Notes: generated by a model from the sequence alone, not told the origin. DNA of 50,320 nucleotides from an uncultured Prevotella sp. (GCA_900314995.1 OMXK01000023.1:1-50320); one strand, 5' to 3'. Counted from the first letter of the stretch, positions 40,350 through 49,212 are shown. Made by a program: numbers and translations.

Positions 40350-41819
40350 TTAGTTCTTCTTCCACAGCTTGGTCATATCCTCCAGCGTCTTACCCTTTGT
40401 CTCAGGAACGAGGCGCCATACGAACAAGGCGGCAATCACGCAGATGAGGCCATACAGACCATAAGTGAACCAGTGACCGAAGTCGTCACCCTCTGTCAGA
40501 TGCATGTTGAACATCGGCACGAACGATGAGGATACGATGAAGTTCGAGATCCACTGGAAGGCTACGGCAATAGCCACAGCAGCACCACGGATGGTATTGG
40601 GGAATATCTCTGCAATAAGCACCCAGGTGATAGGTCCCCATGAGAACATGAACGAAGCCGAATATACCAAGAGCGAAGCTGCAGTCAGCATGCCCATACC
40701 CTCATGACCGAAAGTCAGAGCCACGCCGAAGGCGCCCAAAGCCATACCCAGCGAACCGCAGATAAGCAGCGGCTTACGACCCAGTTTCTCTACAGTGAAC
40801 ACAGCCACCAACGTAAACGAGATATTGATGATACCCATGAATACCGTCAGCATCATCGGATCGTCCATACCCATATCGCCGAAGATACGTGGTGCATAGT
40901 ACAATACGGCATTGATACCCACAGCCTGCTGGAACACTGAGAGCATGATACCCACGAAGATACACAGGGCACCATAGGTCATCAGCTTTTCGGTCTTCAC
41001 CACCATTGTGTCCTTGATATCCTGCAGGATCTGAGAAGCCTTGATACTGCCATTAATCTTAGCCAGAATACTTTCGGCCTTCTTGTCCTCACCGATGCTG
41101 ACAAGGTAACGCGGTGTCTCGGGCACGAAGCAGATCAGCAGGGCAAAGAGTCCTGCGGGTACAGCCTCACTACCGAACATATAGCGCCAACCTGTCGTCA
41201 CCGTCCACTGGGCAGCAGGATTGATGGCTGCCAAGCCCTTACCCATCTCCTCTACGAGCGGCTGGATGTGGTCGCCCAAGATGAAGAAGTTCACGAAGTA
41301 GACTACCAACTGACCGAAGATAATGGCAAACTGGTTCCAGCTCACGAGCATACCTCTTATATTAGAGGGTGCCACCTCGCCGATATACATTGGGCAGATA
41401 GCTGAAGCCAGACCCACACCTACACCTCCGATTATGCGATAGACGTTAAACATCAGTGCCAGCGAATAGGTTGGCTTGCCATACTCGAAAAACAGGAACT
41501 CCGGATCCATCGAGCCCAGAGCTGAGATGAAGAAGAGGATACCTGCAATAATCAGCGACTTCTTACGGCCTAGGTTCGTTGCCAGATAGCCGGAGAGGGC
41601 GGAGCCGATGATACAGCCGATGAGGGCAGAGGCCGACGTAAAGCCGTGCCAACCGTCGGTATAGGAGAAATCCTTGGCTTCCATGAAGAAAGCCTGCAAG
41701 CCCTTCTCTGCACCAGAAATTACTGCGGTATCATAACCGAACAAGAGACCGCCAAGTACGGCGACCATCACAATTGAAATCAGGTAGGCTTTGCTACCTT
41801 GCTCTGTTTGTTGATTCAT
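40350..41819 (-). CDS. xylE: MFS sugar:proton symporter, XylE-like (D-xylose or arabinose)
   Basis: This 489-residue 12-helix inner-membrane transporter of the sugar porter family has GGLLFGYDTAVISGAEKGL in helix 1, the loop motif GYLATNLGRKKSLI, YIGEVAPSNIRGMLVSWNQF, the central-loop PETPRYL motif, VFQQAVGINAVLYYAPRIFG (sugar-binding QQxxGxN) and the C-terminal PETKGKTLED. Length and the extended loops fit XylE. The GH51 arabinofuranosidase across the divergent promoter supports a pentose substrate. It lies between the kinase gene (5-nt gap) and the receiver gene. Confidence 0.9.
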   Translation of the reverse strand: MNQQTEQGSKAYLISIVMVAVLGGLLFGYDTAVISGAEKGLQAFFMEAKDFSYTDGWHGFTSASALIGCIIGSALSGYLATNLGRKKSLIIAGILFFISALGSMDPEFLFFEYGKPTYSLALMFNVYRIIGGVGVGLASAICPMYIGEVAPSNIRGMLVSWNQFAIIFGQLVVYFVNFFILGDHIQPLVEEMGKGLAAINPAAQWTVTTGWRYMFGSEAVPAGLFALLICFVPETPRYLVSIGEDKKAESILAKINGSIKASQILQDIKDTMVVKTEKLMTYGALCIFVGIMLSVFQQAVGINAVLYYAPRIFGDMGMDDPMMLTVFMGIINISFTLVAVFTVEKLGRKPLLICGSLGMALGAFGVALTFGHEGMGMLTAASLLVYSASFMFSWGPITWVLIAEIFPNTIRGAAVAIAVAFQWISNFIVSSSFVPMFNMHLTEGDDFGHWFTYGLYGLICVIAALFVWRLVPETKGKTLEDMTKLWKKN

Positions 41820-41824
41820 CTTTT

Positions 41825-43648
41825 TTATTTTTGAGTTAGATTGATCGGTAAGGTGAGGATGAACGAGGCACCCTCGTGATAGTTCTTGTCGAAGACGAGT
41901 GAGCCACCCAGTTTCTCTGCCGTCTCGTGGCAGTAAGCCAAGCCGAGACCTAGTCCCTGCTTGAACTCATCGCCCTTCGTAAAGGGCTCAAAGATAGTGT
42001 CCACCTTGTCGGCAGCTATGCCGCAGCCCGTGTCCTCCACGATGAATTGCATCTGCCCGTCGCCGCGCCTGACGGCTAGCCGGATATGGCCTGCCTCGGT
42101 GAATTTCACCGCATTCTCCAGCAGGAAGTCCAGCATCTGTAACAGACTGTCTCCATTCGTTGTCAACATTGTCTGACCATTGGTCTGGTCGTCTAGTATC
42201 ACTTGCACTTTGGCGGCATCCACCTTTGGCATATTGGATATGGCCTTGCGGCACGCATCGAGCGCATCCGTCTCTGCCACATTCTCCAACAGGTCTTTAG
42301 TGCTGTCGTTTGCCAAGGCGAGCATCTTGTTCACTAGCGAGGTTATCATCAGCGTATTTTCGCTGATTGTGTCAGCAAGTTTGCGTCGTTCCTTGGGCTC
42401 AAAGGCATTCCCTTCATCTGTCAGCACCTGCGAAAAGCCATTGATGAGATTCAGCGGTGTCCGGATCTCATGGCTCACATTTCGGATAAACTCCATCTTC
42501 ATATTGTCGGCAGCCGTCACACGGGCATTGGCAGCACGCAGTTCCGCGTTCTTAACCAGCAGATTCTTTCTGGACCGGTGGCGCAGCCAGATGTTGAGGG
42601 CCATCAGCACGATAACGAGGATGGCCAGCGCTATGGCAACCACCAGCACGATATTCATCCGTTTCGTCAACTTCTGCTGGTGAGTCATCATCTGGATCTC
42701 ATGCTCCATCTGACTGATATTCTCTGCCATCATCTTACCTCTGATCGAGTCATTCTTCAGCAACAGTTGCCGCTGCGTGGCAAAAGCCTTGTCCAACGCG
42801 CCTGCATATTGATAGATATCACATTTGATCAGGTAGCGCTCCTTGATGCTCTTGATGTCGTCGGCAGCCTCCAGCGCCTCCTCCACCTGGCCGTCGAGCG
42901 CCTGATGATAAATGTCGGCATAGTCCATGAATTTACCTAAATAGCCTCCAGGCGCCTTTTGGTGAAGTGCGTTGAACTGATCATACCAGTAACGGCTGTT
43001 CTGATAGTCACCCTTCTTGAACCAGATAATCGACTTAAAGGCATAGGTTCCGGCAAGCTTCTGCTGATAGACCTCCGACTGTTTGAAACCATCCAGTTCC
43101 TTAATACCCTCTTCTACCCATGCCATCGACTGGTCCTGATCAGAGTCCAGCGTCAGGTGTGCCAGAGCCAGGTATAGTGAAATGATGGTTGCCTCTTCGT
43201 AGCGCGTACCTTTTACAAGCGTAATGGCCTCCTTCAGTTCCGATATGGCTCCCGATACGTTGCCACAGACATTATACACCTGCCCCAGCATCATCGGGCC
43301 CATGTATTGTTCTTCCTGACCACCCTTCCCGTTTTTCAAGTCATCCTTCAGCAACAGGGCGATACGGTAGGCATCACAGATGTTCATCTTGTCCAGATTA
43401 AAACCTACCCTGCACATCCAGGCATTATAATAGCCCTCGAGATCATTCTCAGCGCCGGCATGCTTCTGGAATGCCTGTACAGTCTGATACACCTTTTCGG
43501 CACTCTGACCTACAGAAGCATCCCACATAGCCTCCTGCAGACGATGATGCTCTGCCGTGTCCTTACACAGCGGAGTCTGTGCCGACGCAGGCAGCGCCAC
43601 CAGAAGCAGCACTACAGAGCAGACGATATGTAGCAGTCGATAGGTCAT
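41825..43648 (-). CDS. Sensor histidine kinase with periplasmic TPR-like domain
   Basis: This 607-residue protein has a signal peptide (LLLVALPASAQ), a periplasmic helical-repeat region (about 25-325) resembling tetratricopeptide repeats, one membrane helix (about 333-357, NIVLVVAIALAILVIVLMAL) and a cytoplasmic kinase. The H-box is FIRNVSHEIRTPLNLINGFS, the N-box DFLLENAVKFTEAG, and the G-boxes VEDTGCGIAADKVDTIFEPF and GLGLGLAYCHETAEKLGG. It starts the operon with the symporter and the receiver. It probably senses a pentose or its uptake, inferred from context. Confidence 0.9.
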   Translation of the reverse strand: MTYRLLHIVCSVVLLLVALPASAQTPLCKDTAEHHRLQEAMWDASVGQSAEKVYQTVQAFQKHAGAENDLEGYYNAWMCRVGFNLDKMNICDAYRIALLLKDDLKNGKGGQEEQYMGPMMLGQVYNVCGNVSGAISELKEAITLVKGTRYEEATIISLYLALAHLTLDSDQDQSMAWVEEGIKELDGFKQSEVYQQKLAGTYAFKSIIWFKKGDYQNSRYWYDQFNALHQKAPGGYLGKFMDYADIYHQALDGQVEEALEAADDIKSIKERYLIKCDIYQYAGALDKAFATQRQLLLKNDSIRGKMMAENISQMEHEIQMMTHQQKLTKRMNIVLVVAIALAILVIVLMALNIWLRHRSRKNLLVKNAELRAANARVTAADNMKMEFIRNVSHEIRTPLNLINGFSQVLTDEGNAFEPKERRKLADTISENTLMITSLVNKMLALANDSTKDLLENVAETDALDACRKAISNMPKVDAAKVQVILDDQTNGQTMLTTNGDSLLQMLDFLLENAVKFTEAGHIRLAVRRGDGQMQFIVEDTGCGIAADKVDTIFEPFTKGDEFKQGLGLGLAYCHETAEKLGGSLVFDKNYHEGASFILTLPINLTQK

Positions 43649-43677
43649 CTTAAAGTCAGGTTTCTAGAAATACTTTG

Positions 43678-43777
43678 CAAAAGTAAGGCTTTTCTCCGAT
43701 ATTACCAAAAAATAGTTGCCTTTAATACACTTTTTTATCAGAAAGTTTTCATAACTCGCTTTTTTTTTTTACTTTTG
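43678..43777. promoter_or_regulatory. Divergent promoters of the pentose cluster
   Basis: On the minus strand TACTTTTG (complement of 43678-43685) lies 29 nt before the kinase ATG. On the plus strand TACTTTTG at 43770-43777 lies 38 nt before the GH51 ATG. The 167-bp gap is AT-rich, with no clear operator palindrome. Confidence 0.65.
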
Positions 43778-43815
43778 TGGCGATAAAACTAATAACACAC
43801 TAATTTAAGTAATCA

Positions 43816-45831
43816 ATGATGAAGAAAATTCTAACAACATGTCTGCTTGCAGCCAGCCTGTCGGCTACAGCCCAGACACATGTCCTTGACATCAACACAA
43901 AGAAACTGGGCGCTCCCGTACAGCCTACGATGTACGGTATCTTCTTTGAAGATATCAACTACGCTGCCGACGGCGGACTCTATGCCGAGATGGTGAAGAA
44001 CCGCTCCTTCGAGTTCCCCCAGCACCTGATGGGCTGGCGTGCATTCGGTCAGTTCGACGTAAAGGACGATGGTCCCTTCGAGCGCAATCCCCATTATGTA
44101 CGCCTGAAATATGCAGGCCACAACGACAAGTTCACCGGTCTTGAGAATGAAGGTTTCTTCGGCATCGCCGTCAAGAAAGATGCCACCTACCGCTTCTCTG
44201 TCTGGGCACGTTGCCCGGAAGGCGGCAAATCCACCCTTGAGGTCAGCTTCGTCGACAACGACACGATGGGTGAAGACCAGCGCTTCGCTACTGTCAACGT
44301 TGAGGTCAGCGGCAAGGAATGGAAGAAATACACCGCCACGCTGAAGTCACCAGTCACTGAGGCCAAGGGTGCCCTCCGTATCTTCCTCATGGGCGACAAG
44401 GCTACGACTGATGTCGAGCACATCTCCCTCTTCCCCACCGACACGTGGAAAGGCCGCGAGAACGGCATGCGTAAGGATCTTGCTCAGGCACTCTTCGACA
44501 TGCACCCGGGCGTATTCCGCTTCCCCGGCGGCTGTATCGTTGAGGGTACCGACCTCGAGAGCCGCTATCAGTGGAAGAACAGCGTAGGCCCCGTAGAGAA
44601 CCGTCCGCTCAACGAGAACCGCTGGCACTACACCTTCGGCCATCGTTTCTACCCCGACTACTTCCAGAGCTACGGCCTCGGCTTCTTCGAGTTCTTCCAG
44701 CTCTGCGAGGACTTCGGCTGCGAGGCGCTGCCCGTTATCTCCTGCGGACTCTCCTGCCAGTTCCAGAACCCTGATCCTACGAAGCCCGGCGTACACGTAG
44801 CCCTCGACGATCTCGACAGCTACATCCAGGATGCCCTCGACCTCGTAGAGTTTGCCAACGGCCCCGTCGACTCCAAGTGGGGTAAGGTGCGCGCAGAGAT
44901 GGGCCATCCAGAGCCCTTCAACCTGAAGTACCTCGGTGTCGGCAACGAGCAGTGGGACTACGACGAGGCTCATGGCGGCTTCGGCCCCGTTTTCACCGAG
45001 CGTCTGAAGAAGTTCAGCGCTGCCCTCCGCGCCAAATATCCCAGTCTGAAGCTTATCGGCACCACAGGCCCCAACTCCGAGGGCTGGGACTTCGACCTGC
45101 TGCAGCCCCGCATGAAGGAGCTCAAGGTCGACCTCTACGACGAGCACTACTATAGAAACGAGAAGTGGTTCCTCAGCCACGGTCTGCGCTACGACACCTA
45201 CGACCGCAAGGGTCCCCGCGTGTTTGCCGGCGAATATGCCTGCCACGGTGCCGACGGCAAGAAGTGGAATCACTACGAGACCTCACTCTACGAGGCTGCC
45301 CACATGACGGGTATCGAGCGCAATGCCGACATCGTCCACATGGCTACCTATGCACCACTCTTTGCCCACGTTGAGGGCTGGCAGTGGCGTCCGGATGCCA
45401 TCTGGTTCGACAATCTCCGCAGCTTCAAGTCTGTCAGCTACTACGTCCAGCAGCTCTTCGCTATGAACAAGGGCACCAACGTACTCTCGCTCACGATGGA
45501 CAAGAAGCCCGTCGCCGGACAGGATGGTCAGGACGGTCTCTTCGCCTCAGCCGTATTCGACAAGCAGACCGGTGAGGTCATCGTCAAGGTGGTCAACACC
45601 AGCGCCCAGACCCAGCCTCTGAGCATCCAGCTCCAAGGCATGAAGGGAACCCGTACCGCCCAGATCATCACCCTCACCCACAACGGCATGGACGATGAGA
45701 ACACGCTCGACGACCCCGAGAAGATCATCCCCGTAGAAGGCACCTGCCAGGTTGATGCCGGCAAGGGAGCATCCCTCCTCCTCGACGACATCCCCGCCAA
45801 GACCTTCCGCATCTATAAGATTAAGAAGTAA
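43816..45831 (+). CDS. Alpha-L-arabinofuranosidase, GH51
   Basis: This 671-residue secreted enzyme has a signal peptide (MMKKILTTCLLAASLSATAQ), a carbohydrate-binding-like beta domain (about 85-215), the GH51 barrel and a C-terminal beta-sandwich. The acid/base glutamate lies in YLGVGNEQWDYDEAHGG and the nucleophile in VFAGEYACHGADG; MYGIFFEDINYAADGGLYAE and FRFPGGCIVEGTDLESRYQW are family signatures. It releases arabinose from arabinan or arabinoxylan. Codon use is strongly C-ending, which suggests high expression. It is divergent from the kinase/XylE/receiver operon and likely part of the same pentose response. Confidence 0.93.
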   Translation: MMKKILTTCLLAASLSATAQTHVLDINTKKLGAPVQPTMYGIFFEDINYAADGGLYAEMVKNRSFEFPQHLMGWRAFGQFDVKDDGPFERNPHYVRLKYAGHNDKFTGLENEGFFGIAVKKDATYRFSVWARCPEGGKSTLEVSFVDNDTMGEDQRFATVNVEVSGKEWKKYTATLKSPVTEAKGALRIFLMGDKATTDVEHISLFPTDTWKGRENGMRKDLAQALFDMHPGVFRFPGGCIVEGTDLESRYQWKNSVGPVENRPLNENRWHYTFGHRFYPDYFQSYGLGFFEFFQLCEDFGCEALPVISCGLSCQFQNPDPTKPGVHVALDDLDSYIQDALDLVEFANGPVDSKWGKVRAEMGHPEPFNLKYLGVGNEQWDYDEAHGGFGPVFTERLKKFSAALRAKYPSLKLIGTTGPNSEGWDFDLLQPRMKELKVDLYDEHYYRNEKWFLSHGLRYDTYDRKGPRVFAGEYACHGADGKKWNHYETSLYEAAHMTGIERNADIVHMATYAPLFAHVEGWQWRPDAIWFDNLRSFKSVSYYVQQLFAMNKGTNVLSLTMDKKPVAGQDGQDGLFASAVFDKQTGEVIVKVVNTSAQTQPLSIQLQGMKGTRTAQIITLTHNGMDDENTLDDPEKIIPVEGTCQVDAGKGASLLLDDIPAKTFRIYKIKK

Positions 45832-45855
45832 ACAAGGTATCTAATCGAATAAAAC

Positions 45856-45918
45856 AAGGGCGTATGCCCCCGCTAACGGCCATCTCGCCGCCTGTCGGGA
45901 CATACGCCCTTATTTTTT
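45856..45918 (+). terminator. Terminator after the GH51 gene
   Basis: AAGGGCGTATG (45856-45866) pairs with CATACGCCCTT (45901-45911) around a GC-rich interior, followed by ATTTTTTA. Confidence 0.85.
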
Positions 45919-45922
45919 ACTC

Positions 45923-46023
45923 GCACTGGGGTAATGCCTCGCACTGGGGTTTGGTACTGACGCAAAGCCGCCTTGCACTGGGGTCTGGCACTGACGTAAA
46001 GTCGCGAGCGACTTTCTCGTCAG
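45923..46023. repeat. GCACTGGGGT repeats with a long hairpin
   Basis: The 315-bp gap 45832-46146 has no gene. Beyond the terminator, GCACTGGGGT occurs at 45923-45932, 45941-45950 and 45975-45984; the last two belong to 34-bp imperfect tandem units that continue with TGGTACTGACGCAAAG. The last unit runs into a hairpin in which CTGACG (45991-45996) pairs with CGTCAG (46018-46023) and AAAGTCGC (45998-46005) with GCGACTTT (46008-46015). Function unknown. Confidence 0.75.
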
Positions 46024-46146
46024 GCCCTGACCCTAGCGCGAGGCCCTGCCGCAAATGCCCCGCCGCAAGTGAATGCTAAGTCTGCAAAAACATCACCTTG
46101 AACTTCGTTCGAGCTTGCTAAGGCTCGGTAGATTGATCAAGATCAT

Positions 46147-46425
46147 CTACCCTCGCAAAAACGCAACCTTCCTCCGATTCCCCTCCGCCCTTACCGCGAA
46201 ATGCACCCAATTCGTACCCTTCTTCGAACGCTCAATCAGCAATTCATCAAACTCCTGATCCGTATCATCCGCATAATTCAGCAGGATCACCGCATACCTC
46301 AATGCCTGCTCAATCCCATACACCCGGATATCCGCCGCACACCCCGTCAGATGATTTGAATTTGGCGCACCGCCAACCTTCCTATTCACCTCCTCCGAGC
46401 GATACCCGCTATTAATAATGATCAA
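46147..46425 (-). pseudogene. Truncated M15-type peptidase (D-Ala-D-Ala carboxypeptidase-like)
   Basis: A 92-codon stretch encodes IIINSGYRSEEVNRKVGG, then NSNHLTGCAADIRVYGIEQA and GTNWVHFAVRAEGNRRK. The zinc ligands of the M15 fold (His and Asp of HLTGCAAD, His of WVHF) are all present, but the N-terminal helices of a full protein (normally about 120-150 residues) are missing. The only start is a TTG at 46425. The upstream sequence belongs to a vsr remnant, so this is best read as a 5'-deleted gene. Such peptidases often accompany VapE and DUF4248 genes in Bacteroides. Confidence 0.7.
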
Positions 46426-46535
46426 ATCCGTCCGCAGCCATTGGCATCTTGTAATACCCTTCGTCCGACTTTTGATGTATCCTACGAGTGGATTGCCGCC
46501 ATATTCTTGTGTTGTTGCGGTGAGAGTTTATCCAT
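46422..46535 (-). pseudogene. Decayed vsr (very short patch repair endonuclease) gene, 5' part only
   Basis: From an ATG at 46533-46535 the minus strand reads MDKLSPQQHKNMAAIHS, then TAG (46482-46484), then DTSKVGRRVLQDANGCGRI and TGA. The start matches Vsr proteins, which commonly begin MDKL-P-QR-NM-AI-SKDTKPE; the TAG stands where Lys is expected. The remaining three quarters of Vsr are gone, and the frame runs straight into the M15 remnant. Vsr genes accompany cytosine-5 methyltransferases, such as the one encoded upstream here. Confidence 0.65.
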
Positions 46536-46574
46536 ATAAAGGCCTTAATGTCACAAGTAGTTTGTTTCTTTCGT

Positions 46575-47576
46575 TCATCCTTTAAAGACCGTTGAACGAT
46601 GATATTCAAGATAGCTTGCACGAGCGTCATTAATGGGAAGGAACTGGAAGAATTGGTTTTCCTTAATACCTATACGGTCTTTTACCTGACGTGAGAGCCA
46701 GTTGGAGATTGATACACGCTTGTCATCGCTGAATGTGATGTAACCACGATCAAAAAGTTTATCATATAGCGGAGAAAGGATAAAGCCATTATTTGGGTCG
46801 ATACGCTCAACAGAGTCTGATACTGCCCAAGGCTTGATGTGACTGGCTATTAAAAGCGATTCCTCATTTATCATTGTTATGGGACAGAACGGGCATTCTT
46901 CCAACAGTTTGCGGCGATACTCATCCTGCCCCTCACGACTATAGCGTGGAGTCGGATTCTTTGGCTCTGGTACTTCTTCACTTACTCTCCATGATGCTTC
47001 TTCCTCTTCTTGGCGCATGCTTGCACCATATTTTTCGATAAAAGCCTTACGCTTTTCTATCTCCTCAAAATCTGCAAATAGTTTCAGGTAGAACATTGGA
47101 TGACCATTATAGTCGAGGCGCATTGCAGAGATATAGCTTACGAGCGGCAACGAAATTTCTCGTATCAGTTTATAAACCTTATCAGACGAATTGACATAAC
47201 CGCGTGGACCTGCTATTTGTGATTGTTCGCGAATCGTGAAGTCGATAATACCTGATGGCAAAGCATTTATTTTCTCCATACGCTCAGACCATAGCAATCG
47301 CATTTCTTCGCGGCCACGATAATCCTGTGAGGGTGTGAAATACTCAGCTTTAATGGCTTGCATATATGACTGCAAGTCCTGTCGAAGAACGAAGCATGTT
47401 GCGGTGAAGCCAATTTCTCCAAAGAACTGCTCCATTTTATCTCGTGAGCCAAAGTAGAGTTTTGCCTCGCCGTTTCCGTCACCTAATTTATTTTTTGGCA
47501 TTACCCAACTATCAGCCACAGTAATAGGCGTATCAAAAGTATCTTCGAACGTAAATTTCTCACCTTCAATAATCAT
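46575..47576 (-). CDS. HNH restriction endonuclease (type II)
   Basis: This 333-residue protein has an N-terminal specificity region of unknown fold and a C-terminal HNH nuclease domain (about 225-300). The Cys pair of CPFCPI, the catalytic LLIASHIKPWAVSD, and DPNNGFILSPLYDKLFDRGY match the HNH_2-type family seen in restriction enzymes. It overlaps the cytosine methyltransferase gene by 4 nt, so the pair is a type II restriction-modification system. The recognition sequence cannot be predicted. Base composition is visibly more AT-rich than the neighbouring pentose genes, consistent with horizontal transfer. Confidence 0.85.
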   Translation of the reverse strand: MIIEGEKFTFEDTFDTPITVADSWVMPKNKLGDGNGEAKLYFGSRDKMEQFFGEIGFTATCFVLRQDLQSYMQAIKAEYFTPSQDYRGREEMRLLWSERMEKINALPSGIIDFTIREQSQIAGPRGYVNSSDKVYKLIREISLPLVSYISAMRLDYNGHPMFYLKLFADFEEIEKRKAFIEKYGASMRQEEEEASWRVSEEVPEPKNPTPRYSREGQDEYRRKLLEECPFCPITMINEESLLIASHIKPWAVSDSVERIDPNNGFILSPLYDKLFDRGYITFSDDKRVSISNWLSRQVKDRIGIKENQFFQFLPINDARASYLEYHRSTVFKG

Positions 47577-48880
47577 AATCGTTCACCGTATTTCGTAATG
47601 TCCATCTGCTTCAAAATAGCTATCAGCACATCAACAACAATACTGTTGCCAGCCTGCTGATACATCGAGGTATCAGACACGACTATCTTAAACGTGTCTT
47701 TAAAGCCCATTAAACGCAAACACTCGCGAGGCGTAAGTTTGCGAATACGTCCTTTGTGTGTTACATAGTTGTCAACCCCAGCGCGATGCATTTTGTGCAT
47801 CGAGTGGAGCAATGGGCGAGCAACATCCAAATCGGTCTCTGTCGAAGTCTTGAAGTTCTTTGTTCCACCAGCGAGAACATAGTGAGCCACCTTATCCGAT
47901 AAATAATACTTCTCTTCAACGTCACGAACATCGAAAACAAACTCGTCAAAGGCCTCGTCCGTTGGTGTCAGTTCTGAATCGGGATGATACACAAAATCGC
48001 CATGCCAATTGAACTGCTGATTACGCTTTTGACAGAGTTGTATATCTCCATTTATCTGCGTGTAAAACTTGTCGTGGTTCTTATGGCTTGTAACGAACTT
48101 AACGCCTTTCTCTTTTAAGAAGTACTTCGTATCAATGTAATCTTCCAGAAAGTCGTACATCTTATACTCAAGTTCTATCGGTGCAGGAAATTCGAACTTT
48201 GTTTTCTTCTTAAAGCCAAGACAATATACACGTTCTCGATGCTGAGGTATTCCATAGTCACAACTATTTAAAACACGGAACTTTACGTCATAGCCTAATT
48301 CCTCGAAAATATCGTGCATCACGTGCCAAGTTCGTCCTTTGTCGTGATTCAAGAGGCCTCGAACGTTCTCAAACAAGAACACCTTGGGTTGTGTTTCCTT
48401 TACTACACGGGCGAACTCATAGAATAGTGTACCTCGAGCATCTTCAAAGCCAAGTCGATGCCCTACCATAGAAAACGCCTGACACGGAGCTCCACCAATG
48501 ACGAAGTCGACTTTGCCCTTATAGCGTCGAGCATCGAAGTCACGAATATCCGTAAACCAGTCTTCTTCGCGGATTTGATAATTGGCAAAATAGCTTTGTT
48601 TGCACTTGGGTTCAATATCGCCAGCAAACATGATTTGGTGCTTCAAGCCAAGGCGTTGAAAAGCATGTTCAATGGCTCCAATCCCGCTAAAGACAGTTCC
48701 GATTCTTACCGTATTCTCAGGATGTAAAAACGCCAATTCTTTCCACGATTCACCCTCTGAAATTGGTGTCTGTGGAATCTGTTTCTTATATTCCAAAGCC
48801 AGCGCACGCTCTTGCACTATGCGCTTTACCTCGTCTATCTTCTCCGAACTTTCGGTTATGTCTTTCTCAACCGTTGCCAT
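47573..48880 (-). CDS. dcm: DNA cytosine-5 methyltransferase
   Basis: This 435-residue modification enzyme protects host DNA from the paired HNH nuclease. It has motif I (VRIGTVFSGIGAIEHAFQRL), motif IV with the catalytic cysteine (FVIGGAPCQAFSMVGHRLGF), motif VI (VFLFENVRGLLNHDKG), motif VIII (YGIPQHRERVYCLGFK) and motif X (MYQQAGNSIVVDVLIAIL). The region between VIII and IX carries the recognition domain. Composition is AT-rich. Transcription from upstream must pass the hairpin and terminator at 48896-49059, or start from a weak TTTTTTTG box inside it. Confidence 0.94.
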   Translation of the reverse strand: MATVEKDITESSEKIDEVKRIVQERALALEYKKQIPQTPISEGESWKELAFLHPENTVRIGTVFSGIGAIEHAFQRLGLKHQIMFAGDIEPKCKQSYFANYQIREEDWFTDIRDFDARRYKGKVDFVIGGAPCQAFSMVGHRLGFEDARGTLFYEFARVVKETQPKVFLFENVRGLLNHDKGRTWHVMHDIFEELGYDVKFRVLNSCDYGIPQHRERVYCLGFKKKTKFEFPAPIELEYKMYDFLEDYIDTKYFLKEKGVKFVTSHKNHDKFYTQINGDIQLCQKRNQQFNWHGDFVYHPDSELTPTDEAFDEFVFDVRDVEEKYYLSDKVAHYVLAGGTKNFKTSTETDLDVARPLLHSMHKMHRAGVDNYVTHKGRIRKLTPRECLRLMGFKDTFKIVVSDTSMYQQAGNSIVVDVLIAILKQMDITKYGERL

Positions 48881-48895
48881 ATTTTCGTTTATGGC

Positions 48896-48930
48896 AAAAA
48901 AAGTCCCTGCGTTTTCCGAAAAGCGCAGGG
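48896..48930 (-). terminator. Strong terminator just upstream of dcm
   Basis: CCCTGCG (48905-48911) and CGCAGGG (48924-48930), with TTTTC/GAAAA extending the stem, are followed on the minus strand by ACTTTTTTT. It lies about 16 nt before the dcm start, so it either ends an upstream RNA or attenuates dcm. Confidence 0.8.
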
Positions 48931-48939
48931 GGTCATGCT

Positions 48940-49059
48940 AAGGTACAAGCGACTGGAAACGCTGCAGAAAAAGCATAACGAATCCCCACGCAGTATTTCG
49001 TGCGAGGTCATTATCTTTTCTGCTTCTGCTATCAATTTAGAATTCCAGTTCTGTACCTT
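48940..49059 (-). ncRNA. Candidate structured RNA: 120-nt extended hairpin
   Basis: The ends AAGGTACA (48940-48947) and TGTACCTT (49052-49059) pair. Inside, ACTGGAAA pairs with TTCCAGT, GCAGAAAA with TTTTCTGC, CATAACG with an imperfect partner, and CGCA with TGCG around a short loop. Together with the terminator 10 nt further on this looks like a self-contained RNA or a leader of dcm. The family is not recognised and the strand is inferred from the terminator's T-tract. Confidence 0.45.
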
Positions 49060-49212
49060 CAGAAGCGAAAATGATTCTCGTAAGAACGGTTTGTCAGTTT
49101 CTCTTTATTGCCTTCTTCTTTTTCTTTGTTCTGACAAGCACCTAAAGTCAGATTGTTCTTTATTCCTTTTTTTCCTGCATAAAAAGAGGTGGGTGCTTAC
49201 ATCTGCCTGTTC

